DNA of 64,000 bases from an uncultured Sphingomonadaceae bacterium (GTDB lineage: Bacteria; Pseudomonadota; Alphaproteobacteria; Sphingomonadales; Sphingomonadaceae), in contig CANMWO010000001.1 in NCBI GenBank assembly GCA_947501695.1, positions 1,550,001 to 1,614,000 of the forward strand. Reading direction: 5' to 3'. A program made the position numbers and the translations under genes. Shown here piece after piece: positions 36,284 to 46,465 of this stretch. Numbering within the stretch: the first letter of the stretch is position 1; each line of letters begins with the position of its first letter. Below the pieces are notes generated by a model that made no database searches, had not been told where the DNA came from, and saw only the letters and a list, made by a program, of their open reading frames with translations.

Positions 36284-38092
36284 ATGAACACACCTCTCGA
36301 TAATCCTGCATTTATAGACGCGATCGTCATTTTGGGTGCGGCAGGGCTAGTTATTCCTGCCTTCGCTCGCTTTAGGATAACACCAATAATCGGCTTCATA
36401 TTGGTTGGCGTTTTGCTGGGTCCTTCTGGACTGGGGTCATTATCGGGCCAGTATGACTGGCTTCAATTCGTCACCATCAGTGACCGCAAAGCAATAGAAC
36501 CCTTTGCGGAATTCGGCATCATCTTGTTGCTGTTTTCCATCGGCCTCGAGCTATCGTTCAAGCGCCTTTGGTCGATGCGGCGGCTTGTATTCGGAGTTGG
36601 TGCTGCCGAGCTGACAATTTCCGCGCTGATAATCGGCTTTGTCCTCTATTTAATCGGTCAAGATTCAGCGGGCGCTCTTGGCCTTGGCCTAGCCCTTGCA
36701 CTTTCATCGACCGCCCTAGTATTACCAATGTCGGGTACAAAAAGCCCCGTTGGACGAGCCGCACTCGCCATGCTTTTGTTCGAAGATGTCGCCATCGTGC
36801 CGATTATCTTTCTTCTTGGTGCGTTGGCGCCCTCTTATGCCAGTGGCTCGACCTGGGAAGAACTCGTAAACACCTTGGTCATTGGCGGCGCGGTCGTAAT
36901 TGGAATGCTGGTACTAGGCCGCCTTTTACTGCCGCGTATTTTTGCTCAAGCGGCCCGCACAAAAAGCCCCGAGCTATTTTTATCCGTAAGCTTGTTGGTC
37001 ATCATCCTTGCAAGCCTAGCAACCGCCGCAACAGGCCTATCACCAATTGTTGGCGCCTTACTTGCGGGCCTTTTGATCGCCGAAACGGAATATCATGGCG
37101 AAGTGGAAGTCATTACAGAGCCGTTCAAAGGGCTCGCCCTTGGCGTGTTTCTTATCACCGTTGGCATGCAAATCGATATCCGGGTTATCCTAGAAAACTG
37201 GGCTAGCTTGATCACAGCTGTCGTTGGCGTCGTATTTGTCAAAGCAATTGTTACTGGTGGCCTGCTAAGATTTGCGGGCGCACGACCAGGAACAGCGACA
37301 GAAGCCGGCGTCTTGATGTCGAGCCCGTCGGAAACCACCTTAATCGTGTTGGCAGCTGCCGCACAAGCGCAGTTGATCCAGCCTCAAACCGCAGCATTTT
37401 GGCAGATTGTGACGGCGATCGGCTTAACAATCACACCACTATTGGCAAGATTTGGCCATGACATGGCGCGACGCATAGAACTACGGGGTGAGAATATCGA
37501 AGCCACCGATGATCAGGTCATCGATGCAGAAAAGACTATCATTATCGGGTTTGGCCGAGTGGGTCGATTGGTGGCAGATATGATGGAGACACATAATCAA
37601 ACTTATCTTGCCATAGAGTCTAATATTGACGTTGTCGCGAACGCCCGGCGAGAAGGGTATCCGATACTCTTCGGGAATGTTGCCCGTAACGAAATGCTCG
37701 ACCGCCTGCGGCTAGGCCATGCCAGGGCACTAGTCCTCACTATGGATGAACCCGTTCTTTCGGTTCAAATCGTCAAGCGGGTGCGTGCTTGGGTCCCCGA
37801 TTTACCAATCATCGTTCGCGCTCGCGATACAGATCACGCTGCAGAACTCTATCAGGCGGGAGCCACTAATGCCGTACCCGAAGCATTAGAGGGGTCGTTG
37901 CAATTATCCGAAGCAATATTGGTCGAAAACGGGGTCGCAATGGGACCCGTTATTGCTTCAATACACGAAAAACGCGACCAAATCCGCCATCAGATCCAAA
38001 AAGACGGAAACCTAGCCGTCGAACCCAAGCTTAAGTCAGCGGAGTTGGACACCAATATGGCAGCGGACAATAAACTCAACCAGCAAGAATAA
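36284..38092 (+). CDS. KefB-like monovalent cation:proton antiporter with TrkA-N domain
   Basis: A CPA2-family transporter of about 602 residues. Residues 10-395 form about twelve membrane helices, with [15 protein letters not shown] and the FEDVAIVP block that carries the ion-binding acidic residue. A cytoplasmic RCK/TrkA-N domain begins near residue 420 with the nucleotide-binding [16 protein letters not shown]. The ATG at 36284 follows an AGG ribosome binding site by eight bases; an in-frame GTG at 36275 is less likely. It lacks an adjacent KefF/KefG partner. Its stop overlaps the convergent alaS 3' end by 17 bases. Confidence 0.92.
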   Translation: MNTPLDNPAFIDAIVILGAAGLVIPAFARFRITPIIGFILVGVLLGPSGLGSLSGQYDWLQFVTISDRKAIEPFAEFGIILLLFSIGLELSFKRLWSMRRLVFGVGAAELTISALIIGFVLYLIGQDSAGALGLGLALALSSTALVLPMSGTKSPVGRAALAMLLFEDVAIVPIIFLLGALAPSYASGSTWEELVNTLVIGGAVVIGMLVLGRLLLPRIFAQAARTKSPELFLSVSLLVIILASLATAATGLSPIVGALLAGLLIAETEYHGEVEVITEPFKGLALGVFLITVGMQIDIRVILENWASLITAVVGVVFVKAIVTGGLLRFAGARPGTATEAGVLMSSPSETTLIVLAAAAQAQLIQPQTAAFWQIVTAIGLTITPLLARFGHDMARRIELRGENIEATDDQVIDAEKTIIIGFGRVGRLVADMMETHNQTYLAIESNIDVVANARREGYPILFGNVARNEMLDRLRLGHARALVLTMDEPVLSVQIVKRVRAWVPDLPIIVRARDTDHAAELYQAGATNAVPEALEGSLQLSEAILVENGVAMGPVIASIHEKRDQIRHQIQKDGNLAVEPKLKSAELDTNMAADNKLNQQE

Positions 38093-40724
38093 CCTTAATC
38101 GCAGCAATGGCTTCATCGGCCTTGGCTCCATCAGGGCCACCTCCCTGCGCCATGTCAGGTCGTCCGCCACCGCCTTTACCGCCAACAGCGGAAACAGCAG
38201 ATTGTACTAGCTCAACGGCACTATGAGTGCCGGTGAGGTCATCGGTAATGCCAACTGCTACAGTCGCACGTCCTTCATTCACTGCAATCATTGCGCTAAT
38301 ACCGCTGCCCATTTTCTTCTTCCCCTCGTCGATCAATCCACGCAATTCTTTCGGATTCAAGCCATTAATAACCTGTCCGCTGAATGAGATTCCGCCAATC
38401 GTCTCCACGTCATTGGTTGCAGCAATGCCACCATCGCCCGCCAAGGCCAGAGCCCTTTTTGCTTCGGTTAACTCGCGGTCGAGCTTTTTGCGCTCTTCTA
38501 CCAATGCGAACACACGATCAGCCGCTTCGTCCGGAGAGGCCTTCAATGCCGTTGCTATGGATTTCAATTTGCTATCGCGGTTACCAAGCCACAGCCGGGC
38601 GGCTTCGCCGGTCAGTGCTTCGATACGGCGGACACCGCTAGATACCGCCGATTCAGAGATGATGACCATCAACCCGATATCGCCGAGAGCATTAACATGT
38701 GTGCCGCCGCAAAGCTCAACCGAATAGTCCAAACCATCTTCATTCCCCATGGAAAGGACGCGAACCTCATCGCCATATTTCTCGCCAAATAAAGCAAGTG
38801 CGCCAGCAGCAACCGCGTCATCGGGGCTCATCAAACGCGTCACAACGGCGCTATTTCCGCGGACCTGTTCGTTGACATCGGCTTCAACCGCTTTGATCTC
38901 AACATCGTTCAAAGCAGATGTATGTGAAAAATCGAAACGCAGACGGTCAGATGCGACCAAGCTACCTTTTTGCGTGACATGATCACCGAGATGGTGACGC
39001 AAGGCCTTGTGCAGCAGATGCGTTGCACTGTGATTGGCGCGAAGCTGATTTCGGCGGGTTGAATCAACAGCGAGATGGACCGTATCACCAACCGAAACCG
39101 AACCCTCGTCAATTGTCATATGATGCGCATGAAGACGGCCAAGTGGTTTGCTTGTGTCCGTAACATTGGCAGTGAACCCATCTTGACCTGTCACCAGACC
39201 GCTATCACCCATTTGACCACCACTCTCGCCGTAAAAAGGAGTTTGATTGGTTAGCAATATGATAGTGTCACCGTCCTTAGCAGACTGAATTTCTTCGCCA
39301 TCTTTGACTAGCCCGATTACCATGCCGTCACCTACTTCAGCGCTATAGCCGGTAAATTCGGTACTGCCTTCACGTTCCGCTAAATCGAACCAGATAGTTT
39401 CGGAGGCTTGATCTCCCGATCCCTTCCAGGCAGCGCGCGCTGCAGCCTTTTGTTCCGCCATCGCGACGTCAAAACCTTCACGGTCAACACCAAGGGATTT
39501 TGCGCGCAATGCATCTTCGGTAAGGTCGTAAGGAAATCCAAACGTATCATAGAGCTTGAAAGCCGTTGCACCCGGTAAGGTATCGCCTTCACTCATATCG
39601 ACAATTTCAGCGTCGAGCAGTTTTAGACCCTTATCGAGCGTCCGGCGGAAGTTGGTTTCTTCCCGTAACAAGGTTTCCTCGATTAGCGGCTTAGCGCGGA
39701 TCAATTCCGGAAAAGCATTACCCATTTCACCCGTCAACGCGCCGACCATACGGTGCATGAGGGGATCTTGCGCACCCAACAAATGCGCATGACGCATGGC
39801 GCGGCGCATGATCCGCCGCAGCACATAGCCGCGACCTTCATTGGCTGGCAGCACGCCATCTGCCACCAAAAAGGATGATGCGCGTAGATGATCGGCTATT
39901 ACACGGTGACTAGCTTGATTGTCACCTGTTGTCTCGGTACCGGTCAGAGAACCGGATTCCGCGATCAATGCCTTGAAAAGATCGATATCATAATTGTCGT
40001 GAGTGCCCTGCATAACCGCTGCGACGCGTTCTAATCCCATGCCGGTATCAATCGACGGTTTCGGCAGATCTATGCGATTTCCATCGGCATGCTGTTCATA
40101 TTGCATGAAAACCAGATTCCAGATTTCGACAAATCGATCGCCATCTTCATCAGGACTACCTGGAGGACCCCCGAAGATATGGTCGCCATGATCATAGAAT
40201 ATCTCGCTGCAGGGACCACAAGGGCCCGTGTCACCCATGGACCAGAAATTGTCATTGGTCGCGATGCGGATGATCCGTTCCTCAGGAAGGCCAGAAATCT
40301 TGCGCCACAAATCAAAAGCTTCATCATCAGTATGATAGACTGTTACGGTCAGGCGATCTGCCGCAATGCCCCAAGTTTTGGTGATCAACTCCCAGGCGTT
40401 ATGGATCGCCTGCTCTTTAAAATAATCGCCAAAAGAAAAGTTACCCAGCATTTCGAAGAATGTATGATGTCGGGCGGTATAGCCGACATTGTCGAGATCA
40501 TTATGTTTTCCGCCAGCGCGAACACATTTTTGGCTCGATGTAGCGGTCGGATATTTGCTTTTCTCTGTCCCGGTGAAGATATTCTTGAACGGCACCATGC
40601 CCGCATTGATGAACATCAAAGTTGGGTCATTATGCGGAATCAAAGGCGATGACGGAACTACTTCATGTCCTTGCGCCGCGAAATATTCCAGAAAAGAGCG
40701 TCTTATGTCGTTGGTTGTAATCAT
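38076..40724 (-). CDS. alaS: Alanyl-tRNA synthetase
   Basis: AlaRS charges tRNA-Ala and clears Ser- and Gly-tRNA-Ala. The 882-residue protein starts with [21 protein letters not shown], contains the class II motifs ([16 protein letters not shown] near residue 63), the editing domain with [12 protein letters not shown] and the CGGTHV zinc site, and a C-terminal domain ending with the glycine-rich [15 protein letters not shown]. Length is normal. It follows the glutathione transferase gene on the minus strand in reverse order (gst lies downstream of recA and upstream of neither shares an overlap). Confidence 0.98.
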   Translation of the reverse strand: MITTNDIRRSFLEYFAAQGHEVVPSSPLIPHNDPTLMFINAGMVPFKNIFTGTEKSKYPTATSSQKCVRAGGKHNDLDNVGYTARHHTFFEMLGNFSFGDYFKEQAIHNAWELITKTWGIAADRLTVTVYHTDDEAFDLWRKISGLPEERIIRIATNDNFWSMGDTGPCGPCSEIFYDHGDHIFGGPPGSPDEDGDRFVEIWNLVFMQYEQHADGNRIDLPKPSIDTGMGLERVAAVMQGTHDNYDIDLFKALIAESGSLTGTETTGDNQASHRVIADHLRASSFLVADGVLPANEGRGYVLRRIMRRAMRHAHLLGAQDPLMHRMVGALTGEMGNAFPELIRAKPLIEETLLREETNFRRTLDKGLKLLDAEIVDMSEGDTLPGATAFKLYDTFGFPYDLTEDALRAKSLGVDREGFDVAMAEQKAAARAAWKGSGDQASETIWFDLAEREGSTEFTGYSAEVGDGMVIGLVKDGEEIQSAKDGDTIILLTNQTPFYGESGGQMGDSGLVTGQDGFTANVTDTSKPLGRLHAHHMTIDEGSVSVGDTVHLAVDSTRRNQLRANHSATHLLHKALRHHLGDHVTQKGSLVASDRLRFDFSHTSALNDVEIKAVEADVNEQVRGNSAVVTRLMSPDDAVAAGALALFGEKYGDEVRVLSMGNEDGLDYSVELCGGTHVNALGDIGLMVIISESAVSSGVRRIEALTGEAARLWLGNRDSKLKSIATALKASPDEAADRVFALVEERKKLDRELTEAKRALALAGDGGIAATNDVETIGGISFSGQVINGLNPKELRGLIDEGKKKMGSGISAMIAVNEGRATVAVGITDDLTGTHSAVELVQSAVSAVGGKGGGGRPDMAQGGGPDGAKADEAIAAIKVILAG

Positions 40725-40797
40725 GGATTCGACTTAGGCGAGGCCTACACAGTTTACAATCCCGTCAATGGGTCGCGTGACGAAATCGGTGGCTTGT

Positions 40798-41424
40798 TTA
40801 GGCATAGGCATAAGGCCCGCCTTTCTCCAAAGCTGCCCTATATTGCGGTCGATCATGGATTCGTTGGAGCCACGCCTGCAAATTGGGAAAGCGATCATCA
40901 AGGCCCGCCCGCGATTGGCTAGCCTCTAACGGGAAGCTCATCATGATATCGGCTGCGGTGAGCTCGCTTCCCGCAAAATAGGGGCGAAATGCGAGTTCGG
41001 TTTCTAACCAAGACAGCAATTCTTCCACCATGCCCATGATTGGCTTCTTCGCCGGTAAACCCAAAAAACCGAGGCGTTTCACCAACAGCGCACCGAACAG
41101 GGGTGGCATCATCGACCCTTCGGCAAAATGAAGATATTGTGTATAAAGTTGTGCACCAGTTTTATCCTCCGGTGCGCCTAATGTTCCGCCGGCTTTCCTA
41201 ACAAGATATTCGACGATCGCGGCCGTCTCGATAATCACTTGCCCATCATCTTCGATCATCGGCGATTTACCAAGCGGATGAACAGCCTTCAAGCTATCGG
41301 GCGCTCGCTGGGTTTTCGGGTTCCGTTCATAGCGCTTGATTTCATATGGTAGCGCTAACTCTTCAAGGAGCCAGAGGATGCGCTGTGATCGACTGTTTTC
41401 GAGATGATGGACGATGATGGTCAT
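40798..41424 (-). CDS. Glutathione S-transferase family protein
   Basis: The 208-residue protein has an N-terminal thioredoxin-like domain (MTIIVHHLENSRSQRILWL, with Ser11 or nearby as a candidate catalytic residue, and KSPMIEDDGQVIIETAAI forming the glutathione-binding turn around residue 52-69) and a helical C-terminal domain (about 85-208). The substrate is not evident. The ATG at 41424 has an AGGGG ribosome binding site five bases upstream; a longer frame to 41469 is not supported. It lies between the recA terminator and alaS. Confidence 0.9.
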   Translation of the reverse strand: MTIIVHHLENSRSQRILWLLEELALPYEIKRYERNPKTQRAPDSLKAVHPLGKSPMIEDDGQVIIETAAIVEYLVRKAGGTLGAPEDKTGAQLYTQYLHFAEGSMMPPLFGALLVKRLGFLGLPAKKPIMGMVEELLSWLETELAFRPYFAGSELTAADIMMSFPLEASQSRAGLDDRFPNLQAWLQRIHDRPQYRAALEKGGPYAYA

Positions 41425-41557
41425 AATGCCCCTATTCCAAATGTTCACTTGCGCGTCCGAAGTTGGCATAGTTCACGCGCAAAAGCCGTTGTAAGATGAA
41501 AAACCGATGAGATTTTTCCAACTTTTGCCAAGAATTCGCGCGATAGCAAATAAAAAG

Positions 41558-41594
41558 GGGCCGTCCTAACTATCGGGGGACAGAAGGACGGCCC
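41558..41594 (-). terminator. Intrinsic terminator after recA
   Basis: GGGCCGTCC (41586-41594 read on the minus strand) pairs perfectly with GGACGGCCC, giving a nine-base-pair stem over a 19-base loop, followed on the minus strand by CCTTTTTATTT. It ends transcription of recA before the glutathione transferase gene, which needs its own promoter in 41425-41557. Confidence 0.8.
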
Positions 41595-41599
41595 GGATG

Positions 41600-41681
41600 C
41601 CGAGGTCCGCCTCGGGGGAAACGGACCGGCAAACTAGAAATTTTGGAGACAGATGCAGAGGAAGGCCTAGCCTGCCCCTGC
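41600..41681 (-). other. Structured recA 3' untranslated region
   Basis: Between the recA stop and the terminator, the minus-strand transcript can form a hairpin from the arms at 41655-41666 and 41670-41681 (GCAG to CTGC ends, with mismatches), then either of two mutually exclusive hairpins: CCGAGG with CCTCGG (41600-41615) or GGTCCG with CGGACC (41604-41627). Together with the terminator this gives three stems in about 130 bases. It could be a stabilising 3' end or the source of a small RNA; no function is shown. Confidence 0.45.
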
Positions 41682-41688
41682 GTCTTAC

Positions 41689-42786
41689 TTACTCTTTATC
41701 GTCACCGTCATCGCTATCATCAGCGTTGCCAACCGGGCCTGTCATCATTTCTTCGGCAATTTCATCTTCATTGCCGCGAATTTGGCCTTCCAGTTTCGCC
41801 ATCATTTCCGGGTTTTCGAGCAGGAAGCGTTTTGAATTTTCACGCCCCTGACCAATGCGAACCGAGTCATAAGAGAACCATGCGCCGGATTTCTCCACCA
41901 CACCGGCTTTAACGCCAAGGTCGATAATCTCGCCAACCTTGGAAATACCTTGCCCGTACATGATATCAAATTCGACCTGCTTAAACGGTGGGGCAACCTT
42001 GTTCTTTACCACTTTCACACGAGTCGAGTTACCGACAATATCATCGCGTTCTTTGATCTGACCGGTACGGCGAATGTCGAGACGAACCGACGCATAGAAT
42101 TTCAACGCATTGCCGCCCGATGTGGTTTCAGGATTGCCGTACATCACGCCAATTTTCATCCGCACCTGGTTGATGAAAATCACCATGCATTTGGAACGGC
42201 TAATCGAACCGGTGAGCTTACGCAGCGCCTGGCTCATCAAGCGAGCCTGAAGGCCCACATGGGTGTCGCCCATTTCACCTTCAATTTCTGCACGTGGAAC
42301 CAGTGCGGCCACCGAATCAACAACCAGAACATCAATGGCGTTAGAACGCACCAATGTATCGGTAATTTCAAGTGCCTGCTCTCCGGTATCCGGCTGAGAG
42401 ATGATCAACTCGTCAATATCAACACCAAGCGCATTGGCATAGACGGGATCAAGCGCATGCTCGGCATCGACAAAGGCTGCGGTGCCGCCTGCTTTTTGTG
42501 CTTCGGCGATGACATGCAGTGCCAATGTTGTTTTACCTGAGCTTTCAGGACCGTAAATTTCCACCACACGACCCTTTGGCAATCCCCCGATGCCAAGCGC
42601 GATATCCAGTCCCAAACTACCGGTAGAGATCGATTCGACCTCCATCGCTTTGCGGGAGCCCAGCTTCATGGCCGAGCCTTTACCAAAAGCGCGATCAATC
42701 TGCGCCAATGCGGCGTCGAGCGCCTTTTGTCTGTCTGATGAGTTCAACTGATTATCCGATTCTACGACTTTTAAATTGCCGGCCAT
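41689..42786 (-). CDS. recA: Recombinase RecA
   Basis: RecA forms filaments on single-stranded DNA, drives strand exchange and triggers LexA self-cleavage. The 365-residue product has the Walker A motif [13 protein letters not shown], the [18 protein letters not shown]-terminal block, the [15 protein letters not shown] Walker B region, loop 2 [17 protein letters not shown] and an acidic C-terminus ([10 protein letters not shown]). The ATG at 42786 has AAGGGG just upstream; the frame open to 42828 is leader. A LexA box lies 76-90 bases upstream, and a terminator follows. Confidence 0.99.
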   Translation of the reverse strand: MAGNLKVVESDNQLNSSDRQKALDAALAQIDRAFGKGSAMKLGSRKAMEVESISTGSLGLDIALGIGGLPKGRVVEIYGPESSGKTTLALHVIAEAQKAGGTAAFVDAEHALDPVYANALGVDIDELIISQPDTGEQALEITDTLVRSNAIDVLVVDSVAALVPRAEIEGEMGDTHVGLQARLMSQALRKLTGSISRSKCMVIFINQVRMKIGVMYGNPETTSGGNALKFYASVRLDIRRTGQIKERDDIVGNSTRVKVVKNKVAPPFKQVEFDIMYGQGISKVGEIIDLGVKAGVVEKSGAWFSYDSVRIGQGRENSKRFLLENPEMMAKLEGQIRGNEDEIAEEMMTGPVGNADDSDDGDDKE

Positions 42787-42861
42787 TTGCCTGTCCCCTT
42801 CGCTAAATGCTTGTACGTTATCAATCAATGATGGATATGATGTACCGCATTTGTTCTACTA

Positions 42862-42876
42862 GAACAAGAGTGGAAC
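42862..42876 (-). promoter_or_regulatory. LexA (SOS) box of recA
   Basis: In the direction of recA the sequence reads GTTCCACTCTTGTTC, an exact match to the alphaproteobacterial LexA consensus GTTC-N7-GTTC. A further GAAC half-site follows five bases later, so GTTC-N5-GAAC overlaps the box. Its position 76 bases before the recA ATG is right for SOS control. Confidence 0.88.
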
Positions 42877-42885
42877 AGAATTTTT

Positions 42886-42900
42886 TTAAAATTCCATTAA
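42886..42900. promoter_or_regulatory. CtrA-like TTAA-N7-TTAA motif between cckA and recA
   Basis: TTAA at 42886-42889 and at 42897-42900 are separated by seven bases, the consensus for the cell-cycle regulator CtrA. The motif lies 10 bases from the recA LexA box in an AT-rich spacer, so chance occurrence is quite possible. The kinase of the CtrA pathway, cckA, ends 39 bases away. Confidence 0.35.
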
Positions 42901-42938
42901 ATAACTATATTACAGTGACTTACTAGACATTTGATATG

Positions 42939-45377
42939 CTATTTAGCATGTTCGGCCAAAATTTCTCCGACCGCTTCGGCAATTTGCGCCACCGAAAATG
43001 GCTTAGGCAGGAAAGCAACATTGTCGAGATCGATGGATTTCCGCAATTGCTCCTCGGCATAGCCGGACATGAAAAGGATCGGCATATCAGGATATTGCTC
43101 GCGTACCTGCTTGGCCATCGCTGGGCCGTCCATGTTAGGCATGACAACATCCGACAGGATCATATCGAAAATTTCTTCGCCCTCGCCTAACGCATCAATC
43201 TGTTGCAGCCCTTCTTCACCATCGCTGGCGGTTACAACCGTATAGCCCTGCCGCGTCAGCGCCCGTTCGGCGACGGCACGGACCATATCCTCATCCTCAA
43301 CCAGCAAAATATGCCCGCTACCCCACAGCTCTTTCTTGGCGACAGCTTTGAGCGGCTCCATAGTCTGCGCCGCTTCCTGTTCGGACATAGTATGAACCGG
43401 AAAATAGATTGAGAAAGTCGCGCCCTCGTCCGGCTTGGAATCAGCAAAAATATAGCCGCCCGACTGTTTGACAATACCGTATACGGTGGAGAGCCCAAGC
43501 CCCGTTCCCTTGCCGACCTCCTTGGTTGTAAAAAACGGCTCGAAAATCTTGCCGATCAGTTCGGGCGCTATGCCTTTGCCAGTATCGGTTACAAACAGGG
43601 CCGTATAATCCCCTACCGGCAAGATATCACTCTTAAGTGCCCGCACATCAGATGCTGCAACCATTTGCGTGGTGATTGAAATCTTGCCGCGATTCGCACC
43701 ACTGGATTTGATCGCATCGCGCGCATTCACACCAAGGTTGATGATCACTTGCTCAAGCTGCCCCGGATCGGCGCGCACCAGCCCCAAATTGCGACCATGC
43801 TTCACTTCCAGCTCGATACTATCGTCCAGCAGGCGTTTTAACAGATTGGATACATCCGCCACCACGTCGGGCAGTTGCAATATCTGTGGCCGCAAGGTTT
43901 GCTGGCGCGAGAACGCCAATAGCTGCCGGGTCAGGCCAGCCGCACGGTTACTGTTGTTCTTGACCTGCTGAATATCATCATAGTCACTGTCGCCTGGCGC
44001 ATGGCGCAGCAGCATCAGATCGCAATGGCCGATAATGGCGGTCAGGATATTGTTGAAATCATGCGCGACGCCCCCAGCTAGTTGGCCAACTGCCTGCATC
44101 TTGGTGGCCTGAGCCACCTGACTCTTCAGTTTGGTCTCTTCGCTATTGTCCTTGATCGAAAGCAGAACCGCCGCATCACCCAACCCGCGAATACCGGCAA
44201 TACCCAGGGCCACAGGGTCTTCGCCGCCGGAGCGCAGTCGCACCGCAAGATCACCGGACAGAGAAGGACCGCTCGCATAACGCCGCACGGCGTCGGCTAC
44301 AGCAGACTTATCATCGCGGATCATAAGGTCGCCGGGGTATAGCGGTTTTTCGCCTTCACTGACGCCAGCCACCCGGCCAAAAGCATTGTTGAAGAACAAG
44401 AACCGACCATCACGATCTGTCAGCGCAAGCCCGAGGGGCAAAAGAGACAACATCGATTCGACCTGCTCAAGCGCTTTGCCGCGCTCAACCATACCGCCAT
44501 CATCATCGATCAGCAGGATCAGTGCGGGACCCTTTTCCTGATTGCGATCAAGCGGGACATGAAACAATCGCACCGGCGTACCATGACGACCATCGCGTTC
44601 GAAAAAGATCGTGCCTTTGTCATCAGACCGCATGAAATTGATGAAATTACGGCCTGATATATTGGCTTCTTCCCGGCCAGTCGCTCTGAGCGCGAAGCCC
44701 TGGTTGGATCCCCTGATCCTCCCCTCGCCGCCAATAACAGTGGCCAATACACCGGCTTCAGACAGGGCGCGGCCAGTAGCTCCACCAACCATGCGGATGG
44801 TATCTTCCAATATGTCGCTGCGCAGTTGCGGCTTGAATTGCCAAAGCAGATATTCATCACCCTGCCCGGCCCGGGTAACCTTTGCATTATATTCAGCTAC
44901 CCCGCGCTTCAAACCCTCGGCATAGCCGCGACCATCTCGCCATGCATTACGACCGGCGGTTGCGAGCAACTCATTTCCGCCATCCTGAAGCGGCAATTGC
45001 GGAGGAATAGCGGGACCATTAAACCATTTCGTGAACAGTTCGTTCGCGCAAACCAGTCGTCCGGCGCGATCTGTAATTGCCAGTCCAAGTTCAGATTGAT
45101 CTGCAACCAGACGGGTTACAGCCCAATCGGATATAGCAGAAGCCTCTTCGTCGGCGGTGATACTCTGAGGGCGCAGAAAATAGACAACCGCACCAGTCGT
45201 CGCTGCAAGCGCCAAAAAGGCGAATAACAGCGCGACATTTTGCACTTGCCAATAAAGCAGCCCTAGTGATCCTGCGATTGCGACAATTAACAATAGGCCC
45301 CGCAATCGCGCATCATTAGCCGTCTTTTGCGTGCTTTGGTTTAACAACCCGATATTGTCTCGTGCTTCACTCGCCAT
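42939..45377 (-). CDS. cckA: CckA-type hybrid histidine kinase
   Basis: CckA starts the phosphorelay through ChpT to the cell-cycle regulator CtrA. The 812-residue protein (ATG at 45377) has two N-terminal membrane helices (about 27-45 and 48-68), PAS domains (about 85-190 and 300-410), a HisKA domain with the phosphorylated histidine in GGVAHDFNNILTAI (His439), an HATPase domain with VIINLGVNARDAI and GKGTGLGLSTVYGIV, and a C-terminal receiver with Asp743 in ILSDVVMPNMDG and Lys792. Domain order and membrane anchoring match CckA. The start overlaps DUF2062 by 11 bases. Confidence 0.92.
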   Translation of the reverse strand: MASEARDNIGLLNQSTQKTANDARLRGLLLIVAIAGSLGLLYWQVQNVALLFAFLALAATTGAVVYFLRPQSITADEEASAISDWAVTRLVADQSELGLAITDRAGRLVCANELFTKWFNGPAIPPQLPLQDGGNELLATAGRNAWRDGRGYAEGLKRGVAEYNAKVTRAGQGDEYLLWQFKPQLRSDILEDTIRMVGGATGRALSEAGVLATVIGGEGRIRGSNQGFALRATGREEANISGRNFINFMRSDDKGTIFFERDGRHGTPVRLFHVPLDRNQEKGPALILLIDDDGGMVERGKALEQVESMLSLLPLGLALTDRDGRFLFFNNAFGRVAGVSEGEKPLYPGDLMIRDDKSAVADAVRRYASGPSLSGDLAVRLRSGGEDPVALGIAGIRGLGDAAVLLSIKDNSEETKLKSQVAQATKMQAVGQLAGGVAHDFNNILTAIIGHCDLMLLRHAPGDSDYDDIQQVKNNSNRAAGLTRQLLAFSRQQTLRPQILQLPDVVADVSNLLKRLLDDSIELEVKHGRNLGLVRADPGQLEQVIINLGVNARDAIKSSGANRGKISITTQMVAASDVRALKSDILPVGDYTALFVTDTGKGIAPELIGKIFEPFFTTKEVGKGTGLGLSTVYGIVKQSGGYIFADSKPDEGATFSIYFPVHTMSEQEAAQTMEPLKAVAKKELWGSGHILLVEDEDMVRAVAERALTRQGYTVVTASDGEEGLQQIDALGEGEEIFDMILSDVVMPNMDGPAMAKQVREQYPDMPILFMSGYAEEQLRKSIDLDNVAFLPKPFSVAQIAEAVGEILAEHAK

Positions 45378-45990
45378 CAATTTTGCTATCTAAACCTAAA
45401 TTTTTAATCCGCCGATTCCATTTCCTAGCCGTCCACCAACGCCAACCGAAAGAACTGATTAGATAGCCCAGCGATGAAAATGTGATCCCTAGCAAAAGAA
45501 AACCAAAGGCGGTCACACCCGCTTCACGGACAAACCAACTGAGCCAAATGCCAAACTCACCGCGTATCTGATTGTTGATCGGCTGACCATAGGTCATCGC
45601 ATCGATGCGCAGCGCAAATTTTCCGATCTGGTTGGCTATCGCGATCCAGAACGGATAAGTGAACGGATTGGTGATGAACGTGGTCAAAGCGGCTATCGGT
45701 ACATTGGCGCGAATCGGGAGAGCCAGAAATACGGCGCCAAAAATTTGTCCCACAGGAATCAGGAAAGCCGCCAGCATGCCCAACGCAACCCCGCGCGGCA
45801 CCGACCGGCGGGTAAAACGCCACAGGTCCGACCGCAGGAAACGATGGGCAATCGGTTTGAGATAGCGGTTTTCAGACATGCCCTTTCGCGTGGGCATTTT
45901 ATCTTCGAGCCAGCGGAAGATGCGCAAAATTGTCCGCGCACCCCAGTCTTTGTCTGAGGAATTTGGGCCCGATGAATTTGGATCAGCCAT
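45367..45990 (-). CDS. DUF2062 family inner-membrane protein
   Basis: A 207-residue protein with a hydrophilic N-terminus, then the DUF2062 core: [20 protein letters not shown] (split at the first helix), [15 protein letters not shown] and a last membrane helix near residues 165-190 ([18 protein letters not shown]). The family function is unknown. The ATG at 45990 overlaps the end of smpB by eight bases, and its end overlaps cckA, so it is expressed with both. Confidence 0.88.
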   Translation of the reverse strand: MADPNSSGPNSSDKDWGARTILRIFRWLEDKMPTRKGMSENRYLKPIAHRFLRSDLWRFTRRSVPRGVALGMLAAFLIPVGQIFGAVFLALPIRANVPIAALTTFITNPFTYPFWIAIANQIGKFALRIDAMTYGQPINNQIRGEFGIWLSWFVREAGVTAFGFLLLGITFSSLGYLISSFGWRWWTARKWNRRIKNLGLDSKIDGE

Positions 45991-46465
45991 GTTCGCGCAA
46001 CAACCGTCCCTGCTGGCGTTTCCAGTCGCGATCTTTTTCGGTCGCGCGTTTGTCGGGGGCTTTTTTACCCTTGGCCAACGCGAGTTCGATCTTGGCTCGG
46101 CCCTTGCTATTAAAATAGATCGAGAGCGGTACAATTGTCATGCCCTTGCGCATCACCGCACCGTAAAATTTATTAATCTGCCGTCGGTTGAGCAGCAATT
46201 TACGAGGCCGTTTGGGTTCATGATTGTGACGGTTGCCGTGGCTCCATTCCGGGATGTTGGCATTAATCAGCCAGACCTCATCATCCTTCACCTCGGCATA
46301 GCTTTCGGCAATGGTGCCTGATCCAAACCGCAGGGATTTCACTTCCGTTCCGGTCAGCATGATGCCTGCCTCAAATTTCTCATCAATATGATAATCATAG
46401 CGCGCCCGCCGGTTCTCGGCGACGACTTTTTGTTTGTCATATTCAAGAGGACGCGGTTTCGCCAT
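45983..46465 (-). CDS. smpB: SsrA-binding protein SmpB
   Basis: SmpB delivers tmRNA to stalled ribosomes. The 160-residue protein has [18 protein letters not shown] with the conserved start of the beta-barrel, [19 protein letters not shown], and the basic C-terminal tail ([19 protein letters not shown]) that reaches the decoding site. Its ATG overlaps the dapA stop by one base. The tmRNA gene itself is not in the window. Confidence 0.97.
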   Translation of the reverse strand: MAKPRPLEYDKQKVVAENRRARYDYHIDEKFEAGIMLTGTEVKSLRFGSGTIAESYAEVKDDEVWLINANIPEWSHGNRHNHEPKRPRKLLLNRRQINKFYGAVMRKGMTIVPLSIYFNSKGRAKIELALAKGKKAPDKRATEKDRDWKRQQGRLLREHG

